A stretch of 64,000 nt of DNA from Spirilliplanes yamanashiensis (GCF_016863475.1 NZ_BOOY01000006.1:124001-188000), one strand, 5' to 3'. Counted from the first letter of the stretch, positions 52,000-61,623 are shown. Notes: generated by a model not told the origin, from the letters alone. Program-made: numbers and translations.

Positions 52000-53400
52000 T
52001 CAGCCGTTGCGGGCGGCGACCGGGTGCCCGGCGTGCCGGGTCAGCGCCGCCGGCGCCCGCTCCGCCGGGCCGGTCCACGCCACGTGGCCGTCGGGCCGGA
52101 CCAGGGTGGCCGGGCCGTCCGCCGCCGCCGTCAGCACCCGGTCCGCCCACGGTGCCGCCGGACCGGCGAGGTCCGGTGGTCCGGTGAGGACGAAGCGGCC
52201 GGCGCGCAGCGCCTCGTACAGCCGGGTGCCGTCCGCGAGCGGGCGGTCGGCCGCCCGGGGTGCGTCCGGGTAGTCCACGCCGAGCGCCGAGATCGTCGCG
52301 GCGGCGCGGCGGGCGATCGGGCGGGTGCGCAGGGCCAGGGCGCCGAGGGTGTCGCGCAGCAGGCGTTGCGGGGCGGTGCGCAGGGTGGCCGCGCGCAGCA
52401 GCGCGCCGCTGGTGCGCAGCACCTGCCGCCCCACCGGGTGCCGCTCCGCCTCGTACGAGTCGAGCAGGCCCGGCGGCGCCCAGCCGTGCACCGCCGCGGC
52501 CAGTTTCCAGCCGAGGTTGGCGGCGTCCTGGATGCCGACGTTCATGCCCTGGCCGCCGGCGGGGGAGTGGACGTGGGCGGCGTCGCCGGCGAGGAACACG
52601 CGGCCGGTGCGGTAGTGCGGAGCCTGGCGTTCGTCGCTGTGGAAGCGGGACAGCCAGCGCGGGGAGTGCATGCCGAAGTCCGTGCCGTGGGCGCGGCGGG
52701 TGACGTCGCGGATCTCCTCCAGGTCGACGGGGTCGTCGTTGGGGCGCGCGTTGTGGCGGTCCCAGGCGATGACGCGGTGCCAGCCGTCGCCGAACGGGGC
52801 GAGGAAGGCGAGGCAGTCGCCGGTGGCGGCGACGGTGATGACGTCGGCGGGGGCGTCGGCGAGGCGGACGTCGGCCAGGGCGATGGAGCGCAGCACCGCC
52901 CGGCCGGGGAACGGCATGCCGACGGCGCGGCGCACGCCGCTGCGGTGGCCGTCGGCGCCGACCACGTACGCGGCGGTGTGGGTGCCGGCGGTGGTGGTCA
53001 CGGTGACGCCGCCGGCGTCCTGGTCGATGCCGGTCAGCTCGGCGCCCTCGCGGATCTGCGCGCCGGCCGCGACGGCGCGGCGGTGCAGCAGGCGCTCGGT
53101 CTCGTACTGCGGGGTGATGAGCACGAACGGGAACCGGCTGGGCAGGGCGCCCAGGTCGACGGCGAACCGGCCGAACAGGCGGATGCCGGCGACGGTCGTG
53201 CCGGTGGCGACGAGCTCGTCGGCGAGGCCGCGCGCGTCGAGCTGTTCCAGGGTGCGGGCGTGCACGGCGAACGCCCGGGTCAGGTTGGAGGTGCCGGAGC
53301 GGCGTTCCAGCACGAGGGTGCGCAGCCCGGCGGCGGCCAGGTCTCCGGCGAGGGTGAGGCCGGTGGGGCCGGCTCCGGCAACGATGACGTCGTGGTCCAT
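52000..53400 (-). CDS. Class A FAD monooxygenase, rifampicin-monooxygenase-like
   Basis: A 466-residue PheA/TetX-type aromatic hydroxylase. FAD motifs GAGPTGLTLAG at the N-terminus and GDAAHVHSPAGGQGMN near 285 are intact, and a thioredoxin-like C-terminal remnant follows. This subgroup includes Rox enzymes that hydroxylate rifampicin and others that modify polyketides. It is divergent from a TetR gene, an arrangement typical of inducible detoxification. It lies outside the operons with SARP boxes, so membership in the cluster is doubtful. Confidence 0.85.
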   Translation of the reverse strand: MDHDVIVAGAGPTGLTLAGDLAAAGLRTLVLERRSGTSNLTRAFAVHARTLEQLDARGLADELVATGTTVAGIRLFGRFAVDLGALPSRFPFVLITPQYETERLLHRRAVAAGAQIREGAELTGIDQDAGGVTVTTTAGTHTAAYVVGADGHRSGVRRAVGMPFPGRAVLRSIALADVRLADAPADVITVAATGDCLAFLAPFGDGWHRVIAWDRHNARPNDDPVDLEEIRDVTRRAHGTDFGMHSPRWLSRFHSDERQAPHYRTGRVFLAGDAAHVHSPAGGQGMNVGIQDAANLGWKLAAAVHGWAPPGLLDSYEAERHPVGRQVLRTSGALLRAATLRTAPQRLLRDTLGALALRTRPIARRAAATISALGVDYPDAPRAADRPLADGTRLYEALRAGRFVLTGPPDLAGPAAPWADRVLTAAADGPATLVRPDGHVAWTGPAERAPAALTRHAGHPVAARNG

Positions 53401-53442
53401 GTGTGCCTCCCGGTCCGACTGTAGGAGCGGGCCCGGACGTAC

Positions 53443-53472
53443 GTCAACGCATGTTGGCCTACACTTGTTGAC
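53443..53472. promoter_or_regulatory. Candidate TetR operator between monooxygenase and tetR
   Basis: GTCAAC (53443-53448) and GTTGAC (53467-53472) form an inverted repeat spaced by 18 bp, directly touching the tetR ATG. An inner CAAC/GTTG pair at 53445-53456 adds symmetry. Position in a divergent gap of 72 bp suits control of both genes. Confidence 0.5.
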
Positions 53473-54009
53473 ATGGCACGCCCGTCCTCCGCCGACACCC
53501 GCGCCACGATCCTGCGCGCCGCCCGCGCCCGCTTCGCCGCCGACGGCTACGAGCGCGCCACCATCCGGGCCATCGCCGCGGACGCGGCCATCGACCCCGC
53601 CATGGTGATGCGCTACTACGGCAGCAAGGACCGGCTGTTCGCCGCCGCCGCCGAGTTCGACCTGCGCCTGCCCCGGCTCGGCGCGCCACCGCACGGGGCC
53701 GCGCTGGTGCGCCACTTCCTGGCCGTGTGGGAGGGCGGCGACACCTTCGTCGCGCTGCTGCGCGCCGCCGCCAGCCACCAGGCCGCGCGCGAGCGGCTGC
53801 ACGCGATCTTCGAGGAGCAGCTGGTGGCCGCCGCCGGGCGGCTCGCGCCCGACCGGCCGCGCGAGCGGGCCGGCCTGATCGCCACCCAGATGCTGGGGCT
53901 GGCGCTGACCCGGTACGTGCTGGCGCTGGAGCCGGTCGCGTCCATGCCCGCCGACGACGTGGTGGCCTGGATCGGCCCGGCGATCGACAGATATCTGACA
54001 GGCAGCTGA
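53473..54009 (+). CDS. TetR-family repressor
   Basis: A 178-residue regulator. The N-terminal helix-turn-helix (TRATILRAARARFAADGYERATIRAIAADAAIDPAMVMRYYGSKD) fits TetR_N, and the C-terminal domain is of the TetR_C_17 kind. It probably represses itself and the divergent FAD monooxygenase. Confidence 0.92.
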   Translation: MARPSSADTRATILRAARARFAADGYERATIRAIAADAAIDPAMVMRYYGSKDRLFAAAAEFDLRLPRLGAPPHGAALVRHFLAVWEGGDTFVALLRAAASHQAARERLHAIFEEQLVAAAGRLAPDRPRERAGLIATQMLGLALTRYVLALEPVASMPADDVVAWIGPAIDRYLTGS

Positions 54010-54062
54010 ACTTCTGTCACCGGCCGGTCACGAGCGGTGCCTGAGCTGCTAGACACTCCACC

Positions 54063-55685
54063 ATGGACGCCGTCGACCGCCGTACCCTCCTGCGCGTCGC
54101 CGGGCTGAGCACCGGCGCCGGCATCGCCGCCACGGCCCTGCCCGCCCCGGCCGCCGCGGCCCCCGCCCCCGTCTTCGCGCACGGCGTCGCGTCCGGCGAC
54201 CCGCTGCCCGGGGGCATCCTGCTGTGGACCCGGGTCACCCCCGAGCCCGGCGCGACGCCCGGCTCCGGCGCCGGGCCCGTCGTACCCGTGACGTGGCAGG
54301 TCGCGGCCGACCCGGCGTTCGCGGCGGTCGTGGCCGCGGGGGAGGTCGCGGCGGGGCCCGACCGCGACCACACCGTCAAGGTGGACGTGGCTGGGCTGCT
54401 GCCGGGCACCACCTACTGGTACCGGTTCGGCTGCCGCGGGCAGTGGTCGGCGACCGGCCGCACGATGACCGCGCCCGCCGCCGAGGCCGCCGTGAGCCGG
54501 CTGCGCGCGGGCGTCGTGTCGTGCAGCAACTGGGAGGCCGGGCACTTCGCCGCCTACCGGCACCTGGCCGCCCGCGACGACCTGCACCTCGTCGTGCACC
54601 TCGGCGACTACCTGTACGAGTACGGCACCGGCGACTTCGACGCGGGCGGCCGCACGGTGCGCCGGGTCGAGCCGCCGCACGAGGTGCTGACGCTGGCCGA
54701 CTACCGGGTGCGGCACGCGCTCTACAAGACCGACCCGGACTTGCAGGCGCTGCACGCCGCCGTCCCGTGGGTGATCACCTGGGACGACCACGAGGTCGCC
54801 AACGACCAGTGGTCCGGCGGCGCCGAGAACCACACCCCGGCCACCGAGGGCGACTTCGGCGCGCGGCTGGCCGCGGCCCGGCAGGCGTACGCGGAGTGGA
54901 TGCCGGTGCGGCTCGGCCCCGACGGCGCCATCTACCGGCGCTTCCGGTTCGGCCGGCTCGCCGAGCTGTCGATGCTCGACCTGCGCTCGTACCGCTCGCA
55001 GCAGACCTCCGGCGTCGCCGTCGACGACCCGGACCGCACGATCACCGGCGCCGCGCAGCTCGGCTGGCTGCAGGACGGGCTGGTCGCCTCCGCCGCCCGG
55101 TGGAAGCTCGTCGGCAACCCCGACATGATCAGCCGGGTCGACGTGGCGACGCTGCCGGCCTGGCTGCTGGGCCCGCTCGGCCGGCTGCTCGGCATCCCCG
55201 CCAACGGCTACGCCGTCAACACCGACCAGTGGGACGGCTACACCGCCGACCGCGACTCGCTCGTCGGCGTGCTGCGCCGCAACCGGGTCCGCGACGTCGT
55301 GTTCCTCACCGGCGACATCCACACGTCGTGGGCGAACGAGCTGGTCACCCGCGGGTCGGCCACGCCGTCGGCCGCCGAGTTCGTCGTGCCCTCGGTCACC
55401 AGCGACAACATCGACGACTTCCTGGGTACGCCCGCCGGCGGGCCGCTCAGCCTGCTCGCGGCGGGCGTCGTGCGCGCCGCCAACCCGCACGTGCGGTGGA
55501 CCGAGCTGGACGGTCACGGCTACGGGGTGCTGGACCTGACGCCCGACCGGTGCCGGATGGACTGGTACCACCTCGCCGACCGCACCCGCCGCGACAGCAC
55601 CGCCCGCTGGGTGGCCGGCTTCTCGGTGGCGGCGGGCTCGTCGCGGCTGCGGCCGGAGGCGGCCCCCGCCGCGCGCCGGGGCTGA
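54063..55685 (+). CDS. phoD: PhoD-like alkaline phosphatase D, Tat-exported
   Basis: A 540-residue secreted phosphatase. The N-terminus is a twin-arginine signal (DRRTLLRVAGLSTGAGIAA) ending near Ala36. PhoD motifs VFAHGVASGDPLPGGILLWTR, HLGDYLYEYG, TWDDHEVANDQW and the late LTGDIHTSWAN provide the metal ligands. It hydrolyses phosphodiesters and monoesters under phosphate limitation. No PhoP box was looked for in detail. Confidence 0.93.
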   Translation: MDAVDRRTLLRVAGLSTGAGIAATALPAPAAAAPAPVFAHGVASGDPLPGGILLWTRVTPEPGATPGSGAGPVVPVTWQVAADPAFAAVVAAGEVAAGPDRDHTVKVDVAGLLPGTTYWYRFGCRGQWSATGRTMTAPAAEAAVSRLRAGVVSCSNWEAGHFAAYRHLAARDDLHLVVHLGDYLYEYGTGDFDAGGRTVRRVEPPHEVLTLADYRVRHALYKTDPDLQALHAAVPWVITWDDHEVANDQWSGGAENHTPATEGDFGARLAAARQAYAEWMPVRLGPDGAIYRRFRFGRLAELSMLDLRSYRSQQTSGVAVDDPDRTITGAAQLGWLQDGLVASAARWKLVGNPDMISRVDVATLPAWLLGPLGRLLGIPANGYAVNTDQWDGYTADRDSLVGVLRRNRVRDVVFLTGDIHTSWANELVTRGSATPSAAEFVVPSVTSDNIDDFLGTPAGGPLSLLAAGVVRAANPHVRWTELDGHGYGVLDLTPDRCRMDWYHLADRTRRDSTARWVAGFSVAAGSSRLRPEAAPAARRG

Positions 55686-55713
55686 CGCGCGCCGGGGGCC
55701 GGCCGGTGCCTCC

Positions 55714-56451
55714 TCAGGCGGCGGGCAGGCCGCCGACCTGCTGGCTGACCCAGGTGCGGATCGACGGCAGGTCGCCGTAGATGGACGGGCCGGTGGCGCA
55801 GGTGGAGCTGTTGTTGCCGGCCCGGCTGGTCACGCCGATGAGGACCCAGCGGCCGTCCACCTGGCGCACCTGCGGGCCGCCGGAGTCGCCGTAGCAGGCG
55901 CCGGCGTTGCCGTTGGTGTTGTTCGTGCAGATCTCGTACGGGCCGTTGATGCCGGAGCAGCGGCTGTCGGCGACGATCGACGTGTCCAGCTCGTTGGCGA
56001 TGCGCGGGGCGCTGCCGCAGCCGCGGGTCGGGCAGGTCTGGCCCCAGCCGATGATGCGGGTGGCGGTGCCGGTGGCGCCGGAGGCGGCCGGGATGGGCGC
56101 GGGCGCCTGGCCGACCGCGGAGGCCAGTTCGAGCAGCTTGACGTCGATGCGCGGGTGGTTGACCGCGCGCCGGACCGCGACGACGGTGCCGCCGCTGCTG
56201 CGGTCGTTGCTGCCGACCCGCACCGAGCTGGGCGTCGGGCAGTGCTTCGCGGTGACGGCCCAGTTCGCCTTGATCAGCGAGCCGGTGCAGCCGGACACGT
56301 AGACCATGAACGGGTAGTTCTCGGTGGCGGGACGTCCGTTGACGACCCGGGTGCTCGGCGCGTCGTCGGGGGCGGCCAGCGCGGCGGCCGGGGTCGCCAG
56401 GCCGGCCGCGACGACGGCCGCGGTGAGCAGTGCTCGGGCGAGGGTGCGCAT
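55714..56451 (-). CDS. Secreted trypsin-like serine protease (S1A)
   Basis: A 245-residue protease with a Sec signal (about residues 1-27). The mature start resembles IVGG (RVVNGRPA). The triad is His (VTAKHC), Asp (RIDVKLLEL) and Ser (GACYGDSGGPQ). Six cysteines suggest disulfides. It is convergent with phoD, 28 bp apart. Confidence 0.92.
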   Translation of the reverse strand: MRTLARALLTAAVVAAGLATPAAALAAPDDAPSTRVVNGRPATENYPFMVYVSGCTGSLIKANWAVTAKHCPTPSSVRVGSNDRSSGGTVVAVRRAVNHPRIDVKLLELASAVGQAPAPIPAASGATGTATRIIGWGQTCPTRGCGSAPRIANELDTSIVADSRCSGINGPYEICTNNTNGNAGACYGDSGGPQVRQVDGRWVLIGVTSRAGNNSSTCATGPSIYGDLPSIRTWVSQQVGGLPAA

Positions 56452-56556
56452 GCGCTCACGTCCTTCTGGGCGGTTGGGGGGTGAGCCCGACCGTAGTCAG
56501 AAAGTGATGAACGTCGATACATCCCGGCTGGGGCCTATCGCCCCGGTTATGGCCCG

Positions 56557-57993
56557 TCAGCTCCAGGTGGTGCCGAGCCAGCTCACCGACGACCACGCCC
56601 GGCCCGACCAGGCCCGGCCCGACCACGTGCCGCCCGACCAGGCCCGGCCGCTCCACGCCGCCATGCCGCCCGAGGTGGTCCAGGTCGTGCCGGTCAGCGC
56701 GTGGCCCATCCACGAGCCGCCCGACCAGGCGGTGCCGGCCGCGCTCGCCGTCGACCACGCCGTCGCGTCGTACCGGCCCCACACCGTGCTCTCGCCGGTG
56801 AGCGTGGCGGCGCCGTCCGAGACGTGCACGCTGCCGCGGGCGCCCTCCAGCGTGCCCCGGCCGGTGCCCCGCGCCCACGCCTGCTTCGTCGTCGGCGCGG
56901 TGGGGTAGCTGGCCGCGAAGACGTCCAGCCGGCGCAGGCCCTGGTCCATCGTGCCCGTCGACGCCACCGGCTGCGAACCCGACTTCAGCAGCGCCTTCAC
57001 CTGGTCCGGCGTCAGGGCCGGGCGCTGCTGCAGCAGCAGCGCCACGTTGCCCGCCAGCATCGCCGCCGCCTGCGACGTGCCGCTGCCCTTGAACAGCTGG
57101 GTGCCGACCCGGGCGGCCGGGTACGCGGTGTCGATCGCCGAGCCCGGCGCGCGCAGGCTGATGATGGTGCGGCCCGGCACGCTGATGTCGACCCGCCGGG
57201 CGGTGGTGCCCCGGTTGGTGAACGCGGTGACCTGGTCGTCGCGCATGTCGGAGGTGCCGCGCAGGTCCAGGGCGCCCACCGACAGCACGTACGGGTTGGC
57301 GGCCGGGTTGACCAGCGGCGTGTTGCCGCCCGTGTTGCCCGACGCGACCACCACCACGATGCCGGCCCGCCACGCGTTCTCCACGGCGAACTGCAGCGGG
57401 TCCAGCAGCGACGACTGGACGCCGTCGGTGCCGTACGACAGGGTCAGCACCCGGATGCGGTTGGCGGTGTCGTCGTTGCGGTGCGCCACCACCCAGTCGA
57501 TCGCCGCGATGACCTGCGACACGTCGACCGCGCCGCTGGCCGCGCCGACCTTGACCGACGTCAGCTTCGCGCCGGGCGCCACGCCGCCGCCGAACGAGCC
57601 CGAGGCCCGGCCGGCGATGATGCCCGCCAGGTGGGTGCCGTGGCCGTTGCCGTCGACGAACCGCTTCGCCGGGTCCTGGCTGTCGAACGACAGGTCCGGG
57701 CCGTTGACGACGTTGCCGCCGGTCAGCCCGGCCACCGGGGCCACGCCCGTGTCGACCAGCGCCACCCCGACGCCCTTGCCGGTCAGGCCGTCGTTGCGCA
57801 TGATGTCGGCGTTCGTGGCGAACATCGCGTTGTTGATCGAGGTGCCGGTCGCGCTGTCCGACCAGCCGACGGCGTGCCAGGGCGCGGGCGCCGCCGCGGC
57901 GGGCCGGGCCACCCCGGCGGAGAGACCCGTCACCGTCACGGCGGCGGCCAGCGCCGCCGTGATCCTGCGGCCGGTCGACCGGATGTCGCGCAT
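56557..57993 (-). CDS. Secreted subtilase (S8) with C-terminal WSG repeats
   Basis: A 478-residue serine protease with a Sec signal (about 1-35). The triad is Asp (ALVDTGVAP), His (GNGHGTHLAGI) and Ser (GSGTSQAAAMLAG). The last 80 residues hold tandem Trp-Ser-Gly units (WSGRAWSGGTWSGRAW), a feature seen in actinobacterial subtilases and thought to form a surface or adhesive tail. The repeats are low-complexity at the DNA level as well (56575-56680). Confidence 0.92.
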   Translation of the reverse strand: MRDIRSTGRRITAALAAAVTVTGLSAGVARPAAAAPAPWHAVGWSDSATGTSINNAMFATNADIMRNDGLTGKGVGVALVDTGVAPVAGLTGGNVVNGPDLSFDSQDPAKRFVDGNGHGTHLAGIIAGRASGSFGGGVAPGAKLTSVKVGAASGAVDVSQVIAAIDWVVAHRNDDTANRIRVLTLSYGTDGVQSSLLDPLQFAVENAWRAGIVVVVASGNTGGNTPLVNPAANPYVLSVGALDLRGTSDMRDDQVTAFTNRGTTARRVDISVPGRTIISLRAPGSAIDTAYPAARVGTQLFKGSGTSQAAAMLAGNVALLLQQRPALTPDQVKALLKSGSQPVASTGTMDQGLRRLDVFAASYPTAPTTKQAWARGTGRGTLEGARGSVHVSDGAATLTGESTVWGRYDATAWSTASAAGTAWSGGSWMGHALTGTTWTTSGGMAAWSGRAWSGGTWSGRAWSGRAWSSVSWLGTTWS

Positions 57994-58086
57994 GTCGCTC
58001 CTCGGGGCCCGCGAGCCGCGGGGGAGCGGCTCGTGGTGGGCGTCATCGGCCGGGGTGCGTGCGACTTGAGCGAAATCAGGACGGCG

Positions 58087-59844
58087 TCAGGCGAGGTGCT
58101 GCTGCAGCCAGTCGACGACGGCCTGCTGGTACGTGGCCCGGTTGGTGCGGCACAGCAGCTCGTGGCCCTCGCCGGGGAACAGCAGGTAGCGGTGGGGCAC
58201 CCCGCGCTCGCGCAGCGCCGCCACCACCTGCTCGGCCTCGACGACCGGCACGTTGGAGTCGTTCTCGCCGTGCACGACCATGAGCGGCGTGCGGAGCCGG
58301 TCGATGCGGGTCATCGGGGACAGCTCGCGCAGCAGGGCGGCGTCGTGCACCGGGTGGCCGTACTTGGAGACCGCCGCCGCGCCGATCCACGGCTCGGTGT
58401 GCGCGTAGAACGTCGCGAAGTCCGACATGCCGCAGACGTCGACGCCGACGGCGAACAGCGACGGGTACGTGACCAGGGCGGCCAGCGTCAGGTAGCCGCC
58501 GTAGGAGCGCCCGGAGCAGCCCACCCGGGCCGGGTCGGCGACGCCGGCCGCCACCAGGTACTCCACGCACGAGGCCACGTCGGCGATGGCGGCGTGCCGC
58601 AGCGCGCCGTTGTCCGCGTTCATGAACGCGTGGCCGAAGCCCGACGAGCCGCGCACGTTCGGGGTGAACACGGCGATGCCGGCGGCGGCCAGCGACTGGT
58701 AGAGCGGGTTGTTGCCCGGCCGCTCCTGGGCCTCGGGGCCGCCGTGGAACCACAGCAGGGTGGGGTGCGGGCCGGGGCCGGCGGGCGGGTACAGCCAGCC
58801 GGTGAGGGTCAGCCCGTCATGGGCGGCGAACGTGTGCAGGACCGGCTCGACGGCGGGCGCGGGCGAGCAGCCGCCCGCGACGGCGGTCATGCCGGTCGGC
58901 GACGTCACGAACACCGAGCGGGGCAGCGCCGCGCCCTCGGCCGTCAGCGCCAGGGTGCTGCCGTCCGCGCTGAACGTGACGCCGTCCACGACCGGGCCGG
59001 GCGGGGGCACGTCGCGCAGCGACCCGGTGGCGGTGTCCAGGACGGACACCCACGAGGTGCCGCCGTGCACGTTCCAGGTCAGGGCGAGCGACGAGCCGTC
59101 GGCGGACGCCGCGACGCCCTCCAGCTCGGCGTCGTGCCGGGCGGCGACGACCCGGCCGGCCGTGTCGGTGACCTCGACCAGGCGGAAGTGGTCGGCCACG
59201 ACCGTGAGGGCGTACACGGCGGCGCCGTCGGCCGAGAAGACCCCCAGGTCGCCGGGTGCCACCATGTGCTCCGCGCCGTCGGCGAGCGAGCGCACCACGA
59301 TCTCGCGGGCCCCCCGGGGGCCGCGCCGCACCAGGGCGCGGGAGCCGTCGCGGGACACGTCGAGCAGGGCGATCAGCTCGTCGTCGAACAGGGTGCGGCG
59401 CTCGCCGCTGACGGCGTCGACGACCAGCGCCCGCGACGCGTTCTCGGTGACGGCCAGCAGCGACCGGCCGGGCAGCCAGCGCACGTTGTCGGCGGTGTCG
59501 GCGCCGAAGCCGGCGACCTGGTGCAGCGCCGAGCCGTCGGGGCGCACCAGCCACACCTCGGTGCGCGGGGCGCCGCCCGGCGCGAGGACGACGGCCAGCC
59601 AGCCGCCGCCCGTCGACCAGTGCACCGACACCACGGGGGCGTCACCGGTGTCGACCAGGAAGGTCAGCTCGGACCCGACCGGTTGCACCCACACCCGGGG
59701 GGCGCCGCTGCGGTCGGAGACGTAGGCCGCGTGGCGGCCGTCGGGCGACAACGCCGGCGACCACGCCCCGGCGGGGGCGTGCTCGGCGGTCGTCCAGCCC
59801 GCGGGCAGGACGGTGACGTCGACGCGGCTGAGCTGACCGGTCAC
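58087..59844 (-). CDS. S9 prolyl-oligopeptidase-family peptidase
   Basis: A 585-residue protein with an N-terminal beta-propeller (TolB-like, about 1-340) and a C-terminal alpha/beta-hydrolase domain. The triad is Ser (GCSGRSYGGYLT), Asp (GENDSNVP) and His (GEGHELL). Such acylaminoacyl/dipeptidyl peptidases cleave short or blocked peptides. Its GTG starts exactly at the base after the AsnO-like stop, so the two are tightly co-translated, suggesting a shared substrate such as a modified dipeptide. Confidence 0.9.
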   Translation of the reverse strand: MTGQLSRVDVTVLPAGWTTAEHAPAGAWSPALSPDGRHAAYVSDRSGAPRVWVQPVGSELTFLVDTGDAPVVSVHWSTGGGWLAVVLAPGGAPRTEVWLVRPDGSALHQVAGFGADTADNVRWLPGRSLLAVTENASRALVVDAVSGERRTLFDDELIALLDVSRDGSRALVRRGPRGAREIVVRSLADGAEHMVAPGDLGVFSADGAAVYALTVVADHFRLVEVTDTAGRVVAARHDAELEGVAASADGSSLALTWNVHGGTSWVSVLDTATGSLRDVPPPGPVVDGVTFSADGSTLALTAEGAALPRSVFVTSPTGMTAVAGGCSPAPAVEPVLHTFAAHDGLTLTGWLYPPAGPGPHPTLLWFHGGPEAQERPGNNPLYQSLAAAGIAVFTPNVRGSSGFGHAFMNADNGALRHAAIADVASCVEYLVAAGVADPARVGCSGRSYGGYLTLAALVTYPSLFAVGVDVCGMSDFATFYAHTEPWIGAAAVSKYGHPVHDAALLRELSPMTRIDRLRTPLMVVHGENDSNVPVVEAEQVVAALRERGVPHRYLLFPGEGHELLCRTNRATYQQAVVDWLQQHLA

Positions 59845-61623
59845 TCATACCCCCTTGTCCTGAAGCCACATCTCCAGCAGCGCGAGCTGCCACAACTGGT
59901 TGGCGCCGAGCGTGGTGCGCGGCGTGTTCGGGTCCTGCAGCAGCGCCCGCACGTAGCCGGGGTCGAACAGGCCGCGGTCGCGGGCGGCGGAGGTGGTGAG
60001 GGCGTCGCGGACCATGTCGAGCATCGGCCCCTCGAGGTGCCGGATGCCGGGCACCGGGAAGTAGCCCTTCGACCGGTCGATGACCTCGTCGGGCACGATG
60101 CCGCGGGCCGCGTCCTTCAGCACGCCCTTGCCCCCCTGCGCCAGTTTGACCTCCGGCGGGCAGGCCGCCGCGAGCTCCACCAACTCGTGATCGAGGAAGG
60201 GTACGCGCGCCTCGAGGCCCCACGCCATCGTCATGTTGTCGACACGCTTGACCGGATCGTCGACGAGCATCACCTCGGAGTCCAGGCGCAGGGCGGCGTC
60301 CACCGCGGTCTGCGCCCCGGGGGCGGCGAAGTGCGCGGCGACGAACTCGCGGCTGGCGTCGCGGTCGAGCAGCCACTCCGGCGCCAGCTGCCGGGCGAGG
60401 GTGGCGTGCGAGCGGTCGAAGAACTCCCGGGCGTACGCGTCGACGGCCTGCTCGCGCGGCACGCCGGCCAGCGGCGGGTACCAGCTGTACCCGGCCAGGA
60501 CCTCGTCGGCGCCCTGCCCGGACTGCACCACGGTGACGTGCTTGCTGACGTCCTCGGACAGCAGGTGGAAGGCGACGCAGTCGTGGCTGACCATCGGCTC
60601 GCTCATCGCGGCGACGGCGGCCGGCACGGCCGGCAGGAACCGCCGGTGGTCGATGCGGATCTGGTGGTGGTCGGTGGCGAACTGCTTGGCGACGATGTCG
60701 GAGTACGCGAACTCGTCGCCGCTCTCGCCCGCCGCCGCCTCGAAGCCGATGCTGAACGTGGTGAGCCCGCGCTGGCCCGACTCGGCGAGCAGCGCCACGA
60801 TGAACGACGAGTCCAGCCCGCCGGACAGCAGCACGCCGACCGGCACGTCGGCGACCATCCGCCGCTCGACGGCGGTGCGCAGCTTGCCGAGCAGGGCGTC
60901 CGCCCAGTCGCGCGGCGTCTCCAGCCCCAGGTCGGTGCGGGTGTACGACGGCGACCAGTACCGGGTGTCGGTGGCCCGGCCGTCGGCGGTGATCACCCGC
61001 ACGGTGGCCGGGGGCAGCTTGCGGATGCCCGCCAGGATCGTGCGCGGCGCGGGCACCACCGAGTGGAACGTCATGTAGTGGTGCAGGGCGACCGTGTCGA
61101 TCGAGGTGTCGACGTCGCCGGCGGCCAGCAGCGCCTGCACGTTCGACGCGAAGCGCAGCCGGGACCCCGACTCGGCCAGGTAGAGCGGCTTGATGCCGAG
61201 CCGGTCGCGGCCCAGCACCACGGTGCCGCTGTCGTGCTCCACCAGCACGAACGCGAACATGCCGAGGAAGCGCTCGACGCAGGCCGCACCCCAGCGGTGG
61301 TAGGCCTTGATGATCACCTCGGTGTCGGAGTTGCTGAAGAACCGGTAGCCCGCCGCCTCCAGCTCGGCGCGCAGCTGCCGGTAGTTGTAGACGCAGCCGT
61401 TGAAGACCAGCGTCAGGCCCAGCTCGGCGTCGGTCATGGGCTGCGCGCCGGCCTCGGACAGGTCGATGATCTTGAGCCGCCGGTGGCCGAGCGCGACCGC
61501 CCCGCGCTCCCAGACGCCCTCGCCGTCGGGCCCGCGGGACGCCAGGCACGGGAGCATCCGGCGCACCGCGCCACCGTCCGCGGGGTGTCCGTCGTACCGG
61601 AACTCGCCGGCGAAGCCGCACAT
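59845..61623 (-). CDS. Asparagine-synthase-family amidotransferase, AsnO (NAGGN-type) like
   Basis: A 592-residue class II glutamine amidotransferase. Cys2 is the nucleophile (MCGFAGEF), and the synthetase domain has the PP-loop SGGLDSSF. Its sequence style (LGHRRLKIIDLSEAGAQPM, HHYMTFHSVVPAPRTILAG) resembles the AsnB-type enzyme of the osmolyte N-acetylglutaminylglutamine amide. The usual partner, a GNAT/ATP-grasp dipeptide synthetase, is not adjacent, and an S9 rather than M42 peptidase follows. It may therefore amidate another acid or dipeptide. ATG at 61623 with GGAGG upstream. Confidence 0.82.
   Translation of the reverse strand: MCGFAGEFRYDGHPADGGAVRRMLPCLASRGPDGEGVWERGAVALGHRRLKIIDLSEAGAQPMTDAELGLTLVFNGCVYNYRQLRAELEAAGYRFFSNSDTEVIIKAYHRWGAACVERFLGMFAFVLVEHDSGTVVLGRDRLGIKPLYLAESGSRLRFASNVQALLAAGDVDTSIDTVALHHYMTFHSVVPAPRTILAGIRKLPPATVRVITADGRATDTRYWSPSYTRTDLGLETPRDWADALLGKLRTAVERRMVADVPVGVLLSGGLDSSFIVALLAESGQRGLTTFSIGFEAAAGESGDEFAYSDIVAKQFATDHHQIRIDHRRFLPAVPAAVAAMSEPMVSHDCVAFHLLSEDVSKHVTVVQSGQGADEVLAGYSWYPPLAGVPREQAVDAYAREFFDRSHATLARQLAPEWLLDRDASREFVAAHFAAPGAQTAVDAALRLDSEVMLVDDPVKRVDNMTMAWGLEARVPFLDHELVELAAACPPEVKLAQGGKGVLKDAARGIVPDEVIDRSKGYFPVPGIRHLEGPMLDMVRDALTTSAARDRGLFDPGYVRALLQDPNTPRTTLGANQLWQLALLEMWLQDKGV

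Noticed and set aside
59845-61623. A full N-acetylglutaminylglutamine amide operon
   Set aside because: Only the AsnO-like gene fits; the GNAT/ATP-grasp and M42 peptidase genes are not present in the window.
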